Notes: generated by a model not told the origin, from the sequence alone. A DNA stretch of 64,000 bases from Pseudorhodoferax soli (GCF_003337555.1 NZ_QPJK01000004.1:285320-349319); one strand, 5' to 3'; shown: positions 27,883 through 37,759, numbered from the stretch's first letter. Translations and numbers: made by a program.

Positions 27883-30021
27883 TCAGCCGGCGGCCTGCTG
27901 GTGGGCCGGGACAGCCCCGGCGTTCTGCGCGAGCGCGCGCAGGACCTGGTCGCGCGGGCCGTCGGCCACGACGCGGCCGCGGTCCATCACGACCAGGCGG
28001 TCGACCAGCGGCAGCATGGCCATGCGGTGCGTGACCAGCAGCAGCGTGGTGTCGGGCAGCGCGCGCAGCTGGCCGATCAGGCGCTGCTCGGTGGCCGGGT
28101 CCATCATGGAGCTGGGCTCGTCGAGCAGCAGCAGGCGGGGCTGGGGCAGCAGCGCCCGGGCGATGGCCACGGCCTGGCGCTGGCCGCCGGACAACAGCTC
28201 GCCGCGCTCACCGACCTGCGTGGCCGCGCCGGCGGGCAGCTGCGCCAGCGTTTCGTCCAGGCAGGCGCTGCGGATGGCGGCCATGAGCGCGGCATCGCCC
28301 CCGTCGGTCCGGCCCATCTCGATGTTCTCGCGCACCGTGCCGTGGAACAGCGTGACATCCTGCGGCACGTAGCCGATCTGGCGCCGCAGGCTCAGCGCGT
28401 CGAGCTGGGTGGTGACGAGATCGTCCACCAGCACGCTGCCGCTGGAGGGCTGGTGCAGGTTCAGCACCAGCTTGAGCAGCGTGCTCTTGCCCGAGCCCAG
28501 CTTGCCGATGAAGCCGACCCGCTCGCCGGGCCGGATGCGCAGGCTCAGCCGGTCCAGCAGCGCCGGGCGCTGGGGATAGGCGAAATGCACCTCGCGCAGC
28601 TCCAGCGCACCGCGCAGCGGCGGCGCGTGCAGCGTGGCGCCGGCATCGTCGGTGGCGGCGGCCATGATCTGGTCGGTGGCCAGCAGGGACAGGCGGGTCT
28701 GTTGCCAGCGCACCATCAGGCTGGCGATCTGCGCCACGGGCGTCATGGCCCTTCCGGACAGCATGGTGACGCCGATGAGCTGCCCCAGCGTGAGCGCCTG
28801 CTCGCCGATCAGCACGGCGCCGGCGGTGACCAGCAGCACGCTGGACAGGCCCATGGCCGAGGTGGAGAACGAGGCGCCCAGGTTGACGAGTTCGCGCGTC
28901 TTCAGGCTGCTGTGCGCGATGGCCACCGTCAACTGCTCCCACTTGCGCCGGCTCCAGGCCTCCGCGCCCAGCGACTTGACGGTGTCCAGCGCGTTCATGG
29001 TCTCGAACAGATGGGCCGTGCGCTGCGCACCTTCGCGCGTGGAGGACGCGACCTGGCGCGCCAGCGGCTTTTGCAGCAGCCAGGCGCTGGCCAGCATCAG
29101 CACGATCATGGCCAGCGGCACCACCACCAGCCAGCCGCCGATGAGCACGATCAGGCCCAGGAACAGCAGCAGGAACGGCAGGTCGCCGAGCACGGCCAAG
29201 GTGCCGGAGGCGAAGAAGTCGCGCACCGATTCGAAGTCGCGCACGACATTGGCCAGCACGCCGCCCGAGGCCGGACGCGTGGCTGCCCGCAGGCGCAGGC
29301 ACTGCGCGAAGAGGGCCGACGACAGGGCCAGGTCCATGCGCCGGGCGGCGGACTCGAGCAGGCCGCTGCGCAAGAGCTTCATGGCCAGCTCGAAGCCGAT
29401 GAGCAGCACGGCCGCCAGGGTGAGAACCCACAGGCTGCCCAGCGCGTTGTTGGGCACGACCCGGTCGTAGACCGCCATCGAGAAGAACGGGATCAGCGCG
29501 CCGAAGAGGTTCAGCGCCAGCGTGCCGAGCAAGGCCCAGCCGAAGATCCAGCGGTTGCGGCCGAACACGTCCCAGAACCAGCGCCGGGCGGACGGCAGGG
29601 TGTAGAGCAGGCTGCGCTGGTCGAAGAACAGCGCGGGGCGCACCGCGTGCCAGCGCGCGCCCGGGCATTCGGCCTGCAGCTGTGCCAGGTCCAGCCAATG
29701 GCTGCCCTGCACGCCGGGCACATGGCATTCGAAGCGGTCGCCCTCGCGCTGCAAGGCCACCAGCACGCGGCCGTTGCCGCCGCGCACCAGCGCCGGCAGC
29801 ATGGTGGCGCGCACCTCGCCCGCCGGCAGCGGCGAGCAGGCCAGGCCGGCGCGCGCGGCGCAGACGGCCAGCAGGTCGTCAGCGCCCCCGCTGCCGCGCG
29901 CGGCCTCCTGCAGGGTGCTGCGTTCGACGGCAGTGCCGAAGTAACGGGCCAGGAAGGCGATGCCGTCCAGCAGCGGGGCCTCGGCTGGCGGCACCGCCTG
30001 GATCATGGAGGGAGAGGTCAT
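27883..30021 (-). CDS. Type I secretion ABC exporter, LapB-like
   Basis: A 712-residue permease-ATPase fusion. The N-terminal 130 residues form a C39-peptidase-like domain with no catalytic cysteine in the expected place (LLDGIAFLARYFG), so it probably binds cargo rather than cleaving it. Six membrane segments occupy roughly residues 150-430. The ATPase has Walker A GKLGSGKSTLL, signature LLSGGQRQAVAIARALL and Walker B LLLLDEPSSMMDP. The degenerate peptidase domain is typical of exporters for RTX-type adhesins. Start MTSPSMIQ is used; an ATG 5 codons later is possible. Confidence 0.92.
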   Translation of the reverse strand: MTSPSMIQAVPPAEAPLLDGIAFLARYFGTAVERSTLQEAARGSGGADDLLAVCAARAGLACSPLPAGEVRATMLPALVRGGNGRVLVALQREGDRFECHVPGVQGSHWLDLAQLQAECPGARWHAVRPALFFDQRSLLYTLPSARRWFWDVFGRNRWIFGWALLGTLALNLFGALIPFFSMAVYDRVVPNNALGSLWVLTLAAVLLIGFELAMKLLRSGLLESAARRMDLALSSALFAQCLRLRAATRPASGGVLANVVRDFESVRDFFASGTLAVLGDLPFLLLFLGLIVLIGGWLVVVPLAMIVLMLASAWLLQKPLARQVASSTREGAQRTAHLFETMNALDTVKSLGAEAWSRRKWEQLTVAIAHSSLKTRELVNLGASFSTSAMGLSSVLLVTAGAVLIGEQALTLGQLIGVTMLSGRAMTPVAQIASLMVRWQQTRLSLLATDQIMAAATDDAGATLHAPPLRGALELREVHFAYPQRPALLDRLSLRIRPGERVGFIGKLGSGKSTLLKLVLNLHQPSSGSVLVDDLVTTQLDALSLRRQIGYVPQDVTLFHGTVRENIEMGRTDGGDAALMAAIRSACLDETLAQLPAGAATQVGERGELLSGGQRQAVAIARALLPQPRLLLLDEPSSMMDPATEQRLIGQLRALPDTTLLLVTHRMAMLPLVDRLVVMDRGRVVADGPRDQVLRALAQNAGAVPAHQQAAG

Positions 30022-30106
30022 GGCAAGGAAGCGCGCCGGATACACGGCGGCACAAAAAGGAAGGCCGCCGCCCAGGGCGGCACCCCGGGCGGCGGCAGGC
30101 CCGGCT

Positions 30107-33100
30107 TCAGCAGCTCACGGACAGCGAGGCTTCGGCATGCTTCATGGCGTCGGCGATGGCCCGCTGCGCCTCGGCAGCGGCGTCGATGCCGAGATCCGCG
30201 GCAGCCATGCCGGCCTGGCCGCCGAGGGACGCCGGGCCGAAGGCCTGCTGCAGCAGCGCATCGTCCACGCCGAGCAGTTCGCCCATGGTGGGCAGCGCAA
30301 CGCCAGCCGCCAGGGCGTCGGCGGCATCGACGTTGAAGTAGACGTCGGTCATGTCCACCACGCTGCCGTCGGCCAGGCTGGCACTGCTGCGCTCCAGGTG
30401 CAGGTTGCCCTGCGCATCGAGGAAGGGCTGCTCCACATAGTCCACCGTCAGCGCGGCGACACCGGCTTCGGCCAGCGTGCGCAGCTCTCCGGCGTCGGTC
30501 TGGCGGTTGCCATCGGCATCGACCCAGACGCGCAGTTCGCCGAAGGCGGTGTCGCGGCTGTCGACCAGGCCGTCGCCGTTGCTGTCGAAGCTGGCCAGCT
30601 TGGCGAAGCCTGCGCCCTTGGCATTGCCGCCGAAGAGCTCACCGATGTCGTCGATGCGGCCGTTGCCGTTGCTGTCCACGGCGAGGAAGCCGTCACCGCC
30701 AGAGATCCAGCCCGATCGCACCCCGCTGCCGTTGCCGAACAGGTCGAAGGTGGCGTCCGAGGCACCACGGGCCAGCGTGTGAATGCCGTCGCCATCCAGG
30801 TCGAGCACGATGGGGGTGATGCCCGCATCGCGCGTGAGATCGGTTGCGCCCTGGGCCAGGTAGAAGCTGTCGGTGCGCGAGACCAGCAGCTCCTGCTCGG
30901 TCCTCATGAGGCCGTTGACATCGGAGTCCCGCGCATCGTCGCCTGCATCCGGAGCCGACCACGCCTGGCGTGCGACGCTCTGGAACTTGTTGTAGTACGC
31001 GCTAAAGGAAAACGCAGCGCTCTTGTCGAAGCTCAGGTAGTAGTTGCCGGCATTGACCCCGGTGAAGAGGTACTTGCCCTCGGTGTCCGTGTAGGTCGTC
31101 TGCAGGCTCGCCCCCGTGGCGCTGTCGTGCAGTGTCACCAGGACGTTGACGACATTGAAGCTCAGGCCCACCTCGTTGCTGTCCTGCAGATTGTTGTGGT
31201 AGCTGCTGCCCGAACCGATGTCGAACCACACGCGGTCACCGACCATGCCCGTGTTCGTCGCACGCTGGACGATGCCCGCGTCCACCGTGAGGTTGGACTG
31301 ACCGCTGGCCAGGGTGACCGTGTGCGACAAGCCTGCGGCGTTGACATCCGAATCGGTGGCGTCGTTGCCACCCGCATTGGCTTGCGTGAACCCGTAGCCC
31401 GCCACGGCGCTGAACACGACGCGGTACTGGCCCGCTGCCAGGTCGCTGAACAGGTAGTTGCCTGCGCTGTCGGTGGTGGTCGTGCGGCTGATGTCATCGA
31501 CCGTGCCGAACACGCCATCGGCACCCACCCCGCTCAGCGTCACGGTCGCACCGGAGACGCCGCCTTCGCCACTGTCCTGCACGCCGTCACCGTCGGTGTC
31601 GTACCAGAACCGGTCACCCAGCTTGGCGGTGTTGGTCTCGCGCACCACGACGCCGGCGTCCACCGTCAGGTCGGATTGGCCGATGCCCAGATTGACCGTG
31701 TGCGAGACACCGCTGGCGTTCGCGTCCGAATCCAGGGCGTCGTTGCCGCCCGCGTTGGCGGTGGTGAAGTCGTGGCCGGCCACCGCCCCGAAGGTGACGC
31801 GGTACTGGCCCGCGGCCAGGTTGCTGAACAGGTAGTTGCCCGTGCTGTTGGTGGTGGTCGTGCGGCTGACATCGTCGGCCGTGCCGAAGGCGCCATCGGC
31901 ACCGGCGCCGGCCAGCGTCACCGTTGTGCCGACCACGCCGGTCTCACCCGTGTCCTGGATGCCGTCGCGGTCGGTGTCGTACCACACGCGGTCGCCCAGC
32001 TTGGCTGTGTTGGTCTCGCGCTGCACGATGCCGGCGTCCACGGTCAGGTCGGACTGGCCGATGGCCAGCGCCACCGTATGGGAGACGCCGCTGGCGTTCA
32101 CGTCGGAATCGGTGGCGTCGTTGGTTCCCACGTTGGCCGTGGTGAAGTTGTAGCCGGCCACCGCTCCGAAGGTCACGCGGTACTGGCCTGCGGCCAGGTT
32201 GCTGAACAGGTAGTTGCCCGTGCTGCTCGTCGTCGTGGTGCGGCCGATGTCGTCGGCCGTGCCGAACACGCCGTCGGCGCCGGCGCCGGCCAGCGTGACG
32301 GTCACGCCGGAGACGCCGGTCTCACCCGTGTCCTGGATGCCGTCGCGGTCGGTGTCGTACCACAGGCGGTCGCCCAGCTTGGCCGTGTTGGTCTCGCGCT
32401 GCACGATGCCGGCATCCACGGTCAGGTCGGACTGGCCGATGGCCAGCGCCACCGTATGGGAGACGCCGCTGGCGTTCACGTCGGAATCGGTGGCGTCGTT
32501 GGTTCCCACGTTGGCCGTGGTGAAGTTGTAGCCGGCCACCGCACCGAAGGTCACGCGGTACTGGCCTGCGGCCAGGTTGCTGAACAGGTAGTTGCCCGTG
32601 CTGTTGGTCGTCGTGGTGCGGCCGATGTCGTCGGCCGTGCCGAACACGCCGTCGGCGCCCGCGCCGGCCAGCGTGACGGTGGCACCTGAAACGCCGGTCT
32701 CGCCGGTGTCCTGCACGCCGTCGCGGTCGGTGTCGTACCACAGGCGGTCGCCCAGCTTGGCCGTGTTGGTCTCACGCTGCACGATGCCGGCATCCACGGT
32801 CAGCTCGGACTGGCCGATGGCCAGCGTGACCGTCTGGGAGACGCCGCTTGCGTTCACGTCGGAATCGGTGGCGTCGTTGGTTCCCACGTTGGCCGTGGTG
32901 AAGTTGTAGCCGGCGACCGCCCCGAAGGTCACGCGGTACTGGCCTGCGGCCAGGTTGCTGAACAGGTAGTTGCCCGTGCTGCTCGTCGTCGTGGTGCGGC
33001 CGATGTCGTCGGCCGTGCCGAACACGCCATCGGCGCCGGCGCCGGCCAGCGTGACGGTCACGCCGGCGACGCCGGTCTCGCCGGTGTCTTGCACGCCGTC

Positions 33101-34198
33101 ACGGTCGGTGTCGTACCACAGGCGGTCGCCCAGCTTGGCGGTATTGGTGTCGCGCAGCACGAGGCCCGCGTCCACGCTCAGGTCGTTCTCACCGATGCCC
33201 AGATCGATCACGCCCGTCAGGCCGCCGGCGTTCGCATCGGAATCTGCAGCATCGTTGCCGCCGCGGTCCGCTGCGGTGAATGTGTAGGCGGTGCCCGCAT
33301 TGAAGGTCACGCGGTACTGGCCCGCAGCGAGACCTTCGAACAGGTAGTTGCCCTGGGCGTCCGTGGTGTCGACACGCAACACGTCGTCGGCCGTGCCGAA
33401 CTTCCCGTCGGTCCCGGCCCCCGCAAGCACCACGCCCACGCCAGCGACGCCACTCTCGCCGGTGTCCTGGACGCCGTTGCCATTGGCGTCGAACCAGACG
33501 CGGTCACCCAGGCTGCCCAGCACGGGGTCGAACACGATGTGGTTGGGCGTTGCGTCGAGGTCATGGCCGTTGCAGTTGGCGGTGCCGCCATCGTCGCGGA
33601 CCTGGAAATCGAATCCCGCCGGACCGGCCCCCGAGGACGGCGGCATGTACACCAGTGCGCCCGCGCGGATGTTCTGCACCGACACCTCTGCGCCGGCTGC
33701 CAGTGCCACGCCATTGAGCAGCAACTGGCCGGATGTCGGCAATGTCGTCAACACGACCGACTTGAAGTTGTCGCCCTCGACAGGATCGTGGAAGCCGAAA
33801 TCGGACTCCTTGAGCACGTAGCCAGCGCCATCGGTCAGCGCAATGGCGTTGTCCGTGCCTTCCGGTGCATCGTTGACCGGCAGGACGGTGATGTTGACGC
33901 GGATGGTGAAGGACTGCGTGCCCTGTTCGACCACCAGGTTCAAACTGCTCAGGCTGCCGAACCAGTCCGCTTCGTTGCTGGCGGTGACGACCAGGCCTGT
34001 CGCATCGGCCGTGAAGCGCACCAGAGAGGTCGGCGCCGCAGAAATCGATCCGTCCGGGTTGGTGACCAGCGCCTGCGTCACCGTCACGGGTGCCGTCGGC
34101 GTGTACCCGGCCGCGATCAGCAGGTCCACCAGCTTGAAGGTCTTGTCTGTGTCTTCACAGACCTCGACGCTGGTGGTCAGGTTATTGGGGGCTCCCAT
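30107..34198 (-). CDS. Large SdrD-B-repeat, calcium-binding-type secreted protein (probable T1SS cargo)
   Basis: A 1363-residue acidic protein with no N-terminal signal peptide. Residues 1-225 include a cadherin-like segment (ITVLPVNDAPEGTDN). Seven SdrD-B-like units follow (about 228-1125), six with an exact 126-residue period and the core GDRLWYDTDRDGVQDTGE, plus a divergent seventh. From about 1130, DLDGDGIHTL and EF-hand-like loops (DSNGNGRIDD, DSNGDGLVD, DADGNRQTD) resemble FrpC-type T1SS substrates. The absence of a Sec signal and the adjacent exporter genes imply C-terminal-signal type I secretion. Classical RTX nonapeptides are lacking. A role as surface adhesin or matrix protein is inferred. 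Confidence 0.85.
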   Translation of the reverse strand: MGAPNNLTTSVEVCEDTDKTFKLVDLLIAAGYTPTAPVTVTQALVTNPDGSISAAPTSLVRFTADATGLVVTASNEADWFGSLSSLNLVVEQGTQSFTIRVNITVLPVNDAPEGTDNAIALTDGAGYVLKESDFGFHDPVEGDNFKSVVLTTLPTSGQLLLNGVALAAGAEVSVQNIRAGALVYMPPSSGAGPAGFDFQVRDDGGTANCNGHDLDATPNHIVFDPVLGSLGDRVWFDANGNGVQDTGESGVAGVGVVLAGAGTDGKFGTADDVLRVDTTDAQGNYLFEGLAAGQYRVTFNAGTAYTFTAADRGGNDAADSDANAGGLTGVIDLGIGENDLSVDAGLVLRDTNTAKLGDRLWYDTDRDGVQDTGETGVAGVTVTLAGAGADGVFGTADDIGRTTTTSSTGNYLFSNLAAGQYRVTFGAVAGYNFTTANVGTNDATDSDVNASGVSQTVTLAIGQSELTVDAGIVQRETNTAKLGDRLWYDTDRDGVQDTGETGVSGATVTLAGAGADGVFGTADDIGRTTTTNSTGNYLFSNLAAGQYRVTFGAVAGYNFTTANVGTNDATDSDVNASGVSHTVALAIGQSDLTVDAGIVQRETNTAKLGDRLWYDTDRDGIQDTGETGVSGVTVTLAGAGADGVFGTADDIGRTTTTSSTGNYLFSNLAAGQYRVTFGAVAGYNFTTANVGTNDATDSDVNASGVSHTVALAIGQSDLTVDAGIVQRETNTAKLGDRVWYDTDRDGIQDTGETGVVGTTVTLAGAGADGAFGTADDVSRTTTTNSTGNYLFSNLAAGQYRVTFGAVAGHDFTTANAGGNDALDSDANASGVSHTVNLGIGQSDLTVDAGVVVRETNTAKLGDRFWYDTDGDGVQDSGEGGVSGATVTLSGVGADGVFGTVDDISRTTTTDSAGNYLFSDLAAGQYRVVFSAVAGYGFTQANAGGNDATDSDVNAAGLSHTVTLASGQSNLTVDAGIVQRATNTGMVGDRVWFDIGSGSSYHNNLQDSNEVGLSFNVVNVLVTLHDSATGASLQTTYTDTEGKYLFTGVNAGNYYLSFDKSAAFSFSAYYNKFQSVARQAWSAPDAGDDARDSDVNGLMRTEQELLVSRTDSFYLAQGATDLTRDAGITPIVLDLDGDGIHTLARGASDATFDLFGNGSGVRSGWISGGDGFLAVDSNGNGRIDDIGELFGGNAKGAGFAKLASFDSNGDGLVDSRDTAFGELRVWVDADGNRQTDAGELRTLAEAGVAALTVDYVEQPFLDAQGNLHLERSSASLADGSVVDMTDVYFNVDAADALAAGVALPTMGELLGVDDALLQQAFGPASLGGQAGMAAADLGIDAAAEAQRAIADAMKHAEASLSVSC
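31255..33522 (-). repeat. Six tandem 378-bp coding repeats
   Basis: The same landmark (the codons around the ETN-TAKLGDR junction) occurs at 31255, 31633, 32011, 32389, 32767 and 33145, exactly 378 bases apart each time. The unit upstream of 33145 keeps the same length. Units between about 32011 and 33145 differ by roughly a dozen bases in 378 by eye, so they are recent duplications. The outer units are more diverged. Confidence 0.92.
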
Positions 34199-34340
34199 CA
34201 AACGCTCCTCTCCCGCCCGCGGTGCGGTGCAGGACGATGTTCAAACACTGTGTGAAATCCAGACGGTTTGGCGCGGGGGCAGCGACGGCGCCCCCGCGCC
34301 AGTTCAACGGTGCACGGCCTCGCCGTGCGCACCGGCGGGA

Positions 34341-34994
34341 TCAGGCCCGGTCCGTGGCCTTGCGGCGGCGCGATGCCCATCCCAGGGCGAGTAGGCCGAC
34401 GCCGCCCAGGACCAGCGCGCTCGGCTCGGGCACCTCGCCCGCATCCGCGGGCACGGCCTGGAGCAGATCCTGGTGGTCTTCGGAGACCCACGAGATCAAC
34501 CTGTACCGATCCTGCTGGTAGGGATCGGTGCCGTTGTGCACCTCGTCCAGCATCATCAGGGCCTTGGCGCCTGCGCCCGACACGCCGGTGACGAAGCCAT
34601 CCGCATCGGCCTGACCGAGCAGATCCCACAGCGCCACCTGGAAGCCGACGGCATTGACCGCACTGGTGAGGGAGCTGCTGTAGAAGCGGTCGTACAGTTC
34701 CTGCACGTCGGCATTGGCGGCGAAGCTGATACGGCTGTAGTTCTGTTCGCCGACCTGGTCGACCGACTCCATCAACTGCAGACAGTAGGCGACGAAGCTG
34801 TCGAAAGGCGCGCCGACGGCGGGCACGGTCGTGTTGGTGACGCTCCATTGCGCCACTTCACCCTGGTAGCCAGGTGCCGAGGCCACGGTCGTGTAGCCAT
34901 TGTTGACGTCGACCTTCAGGACATCAGCCTGGACAGCGCCTGCCATCCCCGCCAGGGCCAACGCGGCGAGCAGCATTCTTGGGCGAAATTTCAT
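34341..34994 (-). CDS. PEP-CTERM sorting domain protein
   Basis: A 217-residue exported protein. A Sec signal peptide ends near GAVQADV at about residue 24. The C-terminus shows the PEP-CTERM signal: VPEPSALVLGGVGLLALGW followed by the basic tail ASRRRK, a transmembrane helix cleaved by an exosortase. The central part is unremarkable, with a single cysteine in VAYCLQL. It follows the repeat protein gene's promoter region in the same direction, 139 bases away. Exosortase genes are not in this window. The protein is probably delivered to the cell surface or matrix; its exact function is unknown. Confidence 0.85.
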   Translation of the reverse strand: MKFRPRMLLAALALAGMAGAVQADVLKVDVNNGYTTVASAPGYQGEVAQWSVTNTTVPAVGAPFDSFVAYCLQLMESVDQVGEQNYSRISFAANADVQELYDRFYSSSLTSAVNAVGFQVALWDLLGQADADGFVTGVSGAGAKALMMLDEVHNGTDPYQQDRYRLISWVSEDHQDLLQAVPADAGEVPEPSALVLGGVGLLALGWASRRRKATDRA

Positions 34995-36064
34995 AGGTTC
35001 CTCTTACTTTTGTTGGATTCACGACGGAGCGTGAAGCGGAGGTAACCGCCACGGCTCCGGATCGGCGATCAGCGCCGCCTCCCCCACGACCCCGGCGCTG
35101 ACTGAGATATGCAATTACTGCACACACTTTATTGGCCTTTGAGAGGATGTGGAGTTTGTCATTGTTTGCACACGATCGATGCATTTTGCATCCAGTATGC
35201 ACGGGGTAATTTGTTTCAATTTGCGTGCAAGGGGTGCGAATGGCGGTGCCAGGCGCTGCCGGTACGGGGTTTTTGGGTGGGTATGTGTCTCGCAACGGCG
35301 CTGTAGCGCTCTGCGCTGGGTGCGGCTGACCGCACCATTGGATGAACGCATTGCGCTGCGCAGTTCCAATGCAGGCTGTGGCACTTGCTCTCGGTCTCGC
35401 GCGCTCTGGCTTGAACAGCCACGGGATGCGCCAGGCTGCCGCGCGTGCGCGTTGAAGACCCATTCGCGCCGGCCACCTGCGGCAGCGGCCAGAAACGGTA
35501 CAGAGCCCGTCAAGGGCCTCAGCCCTGAGGACGCTCGTACACCCGGACCGATGGCTTCCGCATGCAGTCCTGCGCGTCGCGCAGTGGCGTAGCACACCAT
35601 CCGCTCCGCTGTGCAATGCGCCACCGCGGCGCTTTCGCGTGCCGGGTGGTGCTATGCCTTGACCGCACCGCGGACCCGGTCAGACGCGTTGAATTTGCGG
35701 CACCCGCATCCCGCGCCGCGCAAGCCGAGGGCGCAGCTTGTCCAGGATCGCGCAGCCGCAAGGCATGACGTCGACACACCGACCGGCGATCCACACGCCT
35801 TGCGGGCTGGCCCGCTCGCGAAGGCATCGCGGTGCCTACTGATGAGGCCTCGAAGACCTCAGCCGGCGATCAGGCCTCCGCCTGGCCGAACAACGCACCG
35901 GCCAGCTTCGGTCAGGCCCATCCTCTTGGGCAAGACAGCCGTCAGGGCGCTCTTGCGCTCGTCCAAGAATGTATTGCGACGTCACCCAGTGCCCGCACCA
36001 ACCAACCCACCTCGCGACGCCACAGACTTTCGCCAGGCGCCGCGACACAGCCCGCCCAGAAACG
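34995..36064. other. About 1.1 kb with no convincing gene
   Basis: The first part (34995-35230) is the 5' region of the PEP-CTERM gene. It includes an unusually AT-rich stretch around 35105-35215 with several TGCA-containing tetramers, a likely promoter zone. From 35230 to 36064 the open frames in all directions (for example 35149-35592 plus, 35115-35624 minus) are short, overlap one another and resemble nothing I know. Base composition is less biased than in neighbouring genes. It may be decayed sequence. Confidence 0.6.
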
Positions 36065-36091
36065 ACGAAGCCCGCTAAAAGCGGGCTTCGT
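36065..36091 (-). terminator. Strong hairpin terminator after tRNA-fMet
   Basis: An 11-bp perfect stem (ACGAAGCCCGC with GCGGGCTTCGT) encloses a TAAAA loop. Read on the minus strand it is followed by CGTTTCT, a short T-rich run. A second 7-bp hairpin (36092-36098 with 36106-36112) lies between it and the tRNA 3' end. Together they probably end the transcript of the ribosomal operon and tRNA. Confidence 0.7.
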
Positions 36092-36117
36092 AAGTGCTGT
36101 TTGCTAGCACTTTATGT

Positions 36118-36194
<77 letters not shown>

Positions 36195-36219
36195 GCAAGA
36201 CAGCAAGTATAGCGTATTT

Positions 36220-36621
36220 TTACGCTTTGGTCTCTTCCGTGGAAGAAACTTCTTCAGAAACTTCAGCGCGGTCCACGAGCTCGACCAGCGCCATGGGCGC
36301 GTTGTCGCCGACGCGGAAACCCATCTTCAGGATGCGCGTGTAACCACCGGGACGTGCCTTGAAGCGCGGGCCCAGCACATCGAACAGCTTGACGACGCTG
36401 TCGCGGCTGCGCAGGCGGTCGAACGCCAGGCGGCGGTTCGCGACCGTGGCTTCCTTGGCCAACGTGATCATGGGCTCGACGACGCGGCGCAGTTCCTTGG
36501 CCTTGGGGACCGTGGTCTTGATGGCTTCGTGCTCGATGAGCGAATTCATCATGTTGCGCAGCATCGCCAGGCGGTGCGAGCTGGTGCGGTTGAGTTTGCG
36601 GAGTCCGTGTCCGTGACGCAT
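36220..36621 (-). CDS. rplQ: 50S ribosomal protein L17
   Basis: The 133-residue protein starts [21 protein letters not shown], the typical L17 N-terminus that packs on 23S rRNA in the large subunit. The C-terminal tail [13 protein letters not shown] is a short acidic extension seen in betaproteobacteria. It is the last gene of the alpha operon, 56 bases after rpoA, and its stop is only 25 bases from the tRNA-fMet 5' end. Confidence 0.97.
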   Translation of the reverse strand: MRHGHGLRKLNRTSSHRLAMLRNMMNSLIEHEAIKTTVPKAKELRRVVEPMITLAKEATVANRRLAFDRLRSRDSVVKLFDVLGPRFKARPGGYTRILKMGFRVGDNAPMALVELVDRAEVSEEVSSTEETKA

Positions 36622-36688
36622 GGTGATTTCCTTTCTTTATCGATCAGGGCGGCCGTGTCAGGTACCGCCCGTTCACCAGGTTGAAAAA

Positions 36689-37678
36689 TTAACGCTTGTC
36701 CAGGCCTGCGGGCGGCCAGCTTTCCAGCTTCATGCCCAGGGTCAGGCCACGCGAAGCCAGCACTTCCTTGATTTCGTTCAAGGACTTGCGGCCCAGGTTC
36801 GGGGTCTTCAGCAGCTCGTTCTCCGTGCGCTGGATCAGATCGCCGATGTAGTAGATGTTTTCGGCCTTCAGGCAGTTGGCCGAACGCACGGTCAGTTCGA
36901 GTTCGTCGACAGGGCGCAGCAGGATCGGGTCGAACTGCGCATTGCCGCGCGGTGCCGGTGCGTCGAACGCAGCCAGCTCGCTGCCTTCCAGCTGTGCGAA
37001 CACAGCCAGTTGCTCGACCAGGATCTTGGCCGAGGCGCGCACGGCGTCTTCGGCGGTGATGGCACCGTTGGTCTCGATCTCGACGACCAGCTTGTCCAGG
37101 TCGGTACGCTGTTCCACACGGGCGCTCTCGACCGTGTAGCTCACGCGCTTGACGGGCGAGAACGAGGCGTCCAGCACAATGCGGCCGATCGACTTGGTCT
37201 GCTCGTCGCCATGGCGGCGCATGCTGCCCGGCACGTAGCCGCGGCCCTTTTCAACCTTGATTTGCATGTCCAGCTTGCCGCCTTGCGACAGCGTGGCGAT
37301 GACATGCTCAGGGTTGATGATCTCGACGTCGTGGGGCGTCTGGATGTCGGCAGCCGTGACAAGGCCGTCGCCGTCCTTGCGCAGGCTCAGCGTGACTTCG
37401 TCGCGGTTGTGCAGCTTGAACACCACGCCCTTGAGGTTCAGCAGGATGTTGACCACATCCTCCTGGACACCGTCGATGGACGAGTACTCGTGCAGCACGC
37501 CGGCGATCGTGACTTCCGTTGCCGAATAGCCCACCATCGAGGACAGCAGGACTCGGCGCAGCGCGTTGCCCAGCGTGTGACCGTAGCCGCGCTCGAACGG
37601 CTCCAAAGCAACTTTGGCCCGGTTCGGGCCAAGTTGCTCCACATTGATGGCTTTGGGTTTCAGCAGATTGGTTTGCAT
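36689..37678 (-). CDS. rpoA: DNA-directed RNA polymerase alpha subunit
   Basis: The 329-residue alpha subunit assembles RNA polymerase and contacts activators and UP elements. The N-terminal assembly domain shows [20 protein letters not shown], and the C-terminal domain contains [20 protein letters not shown] and the helix ending [12 protein letters not shown]. The ATG of MQTNLLKPK is preceded by AGAGGAAG; an in-frame start 5 codons earlier is unlikely. It lies between rpsD and rplQ in the usual alpha-operon order. Confidence 0.98.
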   Translation of the reverse strand: MQTNLLKPKAINVEQLGPNRAKVALEPFERGYGHTLGNALRRVLLSSMVGYSATEVTIAGVLHEYSSIDGVQEDVVNILLNLKGVVFKLHNRDEVTLSLRKDGDGLVTAADIQTPHDVEIINPEHVIATLSQGGKLDMQIKVEKGRGYVPGSMRRHGDEQTKSIGRIVLDASFSPVKRVSYTVESARVEQRTDLDKLVVEIETNGAITAEDAVRASAKILVEQLAVFAQLEGSELAAFDAPAPRGNAQFDPILLRPVDELELTVRSANCLKAENIYYIGDLIQRTENELLKTPNLGRKSLNEIKEVLASRGLTLGMKLESWPPAGLDKR

Positions 37679-37731
37679 GCAGCTTCCTCTCAATACCCCC
37701 AGCTCGTTACACCGGTAAGGCTGGTGAAGTG

Positions 37732-37759
37732 CCTAGGCCCGCATGCGTGCGGGCCCAGG
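37732..37759. other. Perfect hairpin between rpsD and rpoA
   Basis: GGCCCGCA at 37736-37743 pairs perfectly with TGCGGGCC at 37748-37755 around a 4-base TGCG loop, and flanking CCT/AGG extends it past one mismatch. No T-run follows on the minus strand. It could be an RNA processing or mRNA-stability element that sets rpoA level apart from the r-proteins, or a weak attenuator. Confidence 0.45.

Noticed and set aside
29960-32689. A 909-codon repetitive plus-strand frame opposite the repeat protein
   Set aside because: Its repetition merely mirrors the 378-bp repeats of the minus-strand gene; no start site and no known domain.
31255-33522. Regular spacing that could suggest a CRISPR array
   Set aside because: The 378-bp units are coding, in frame and nearly uniform throughout, with no short repeat/unique spacer alternation.
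34995-35110. Possible c-di-GMP or cobalamin riboswitch before the PEP-CTERM gene
   Set aside because: A GCGGTTACC-like stretch is present, but the core motifs of either class are missing, so it cannot be supported.
35149-35592. A 147-codon plus-strand frame in the gene-poor region
   Set aside because: No ribosome site, no recognised domain, and overlapping frames of equal length on the other strand.
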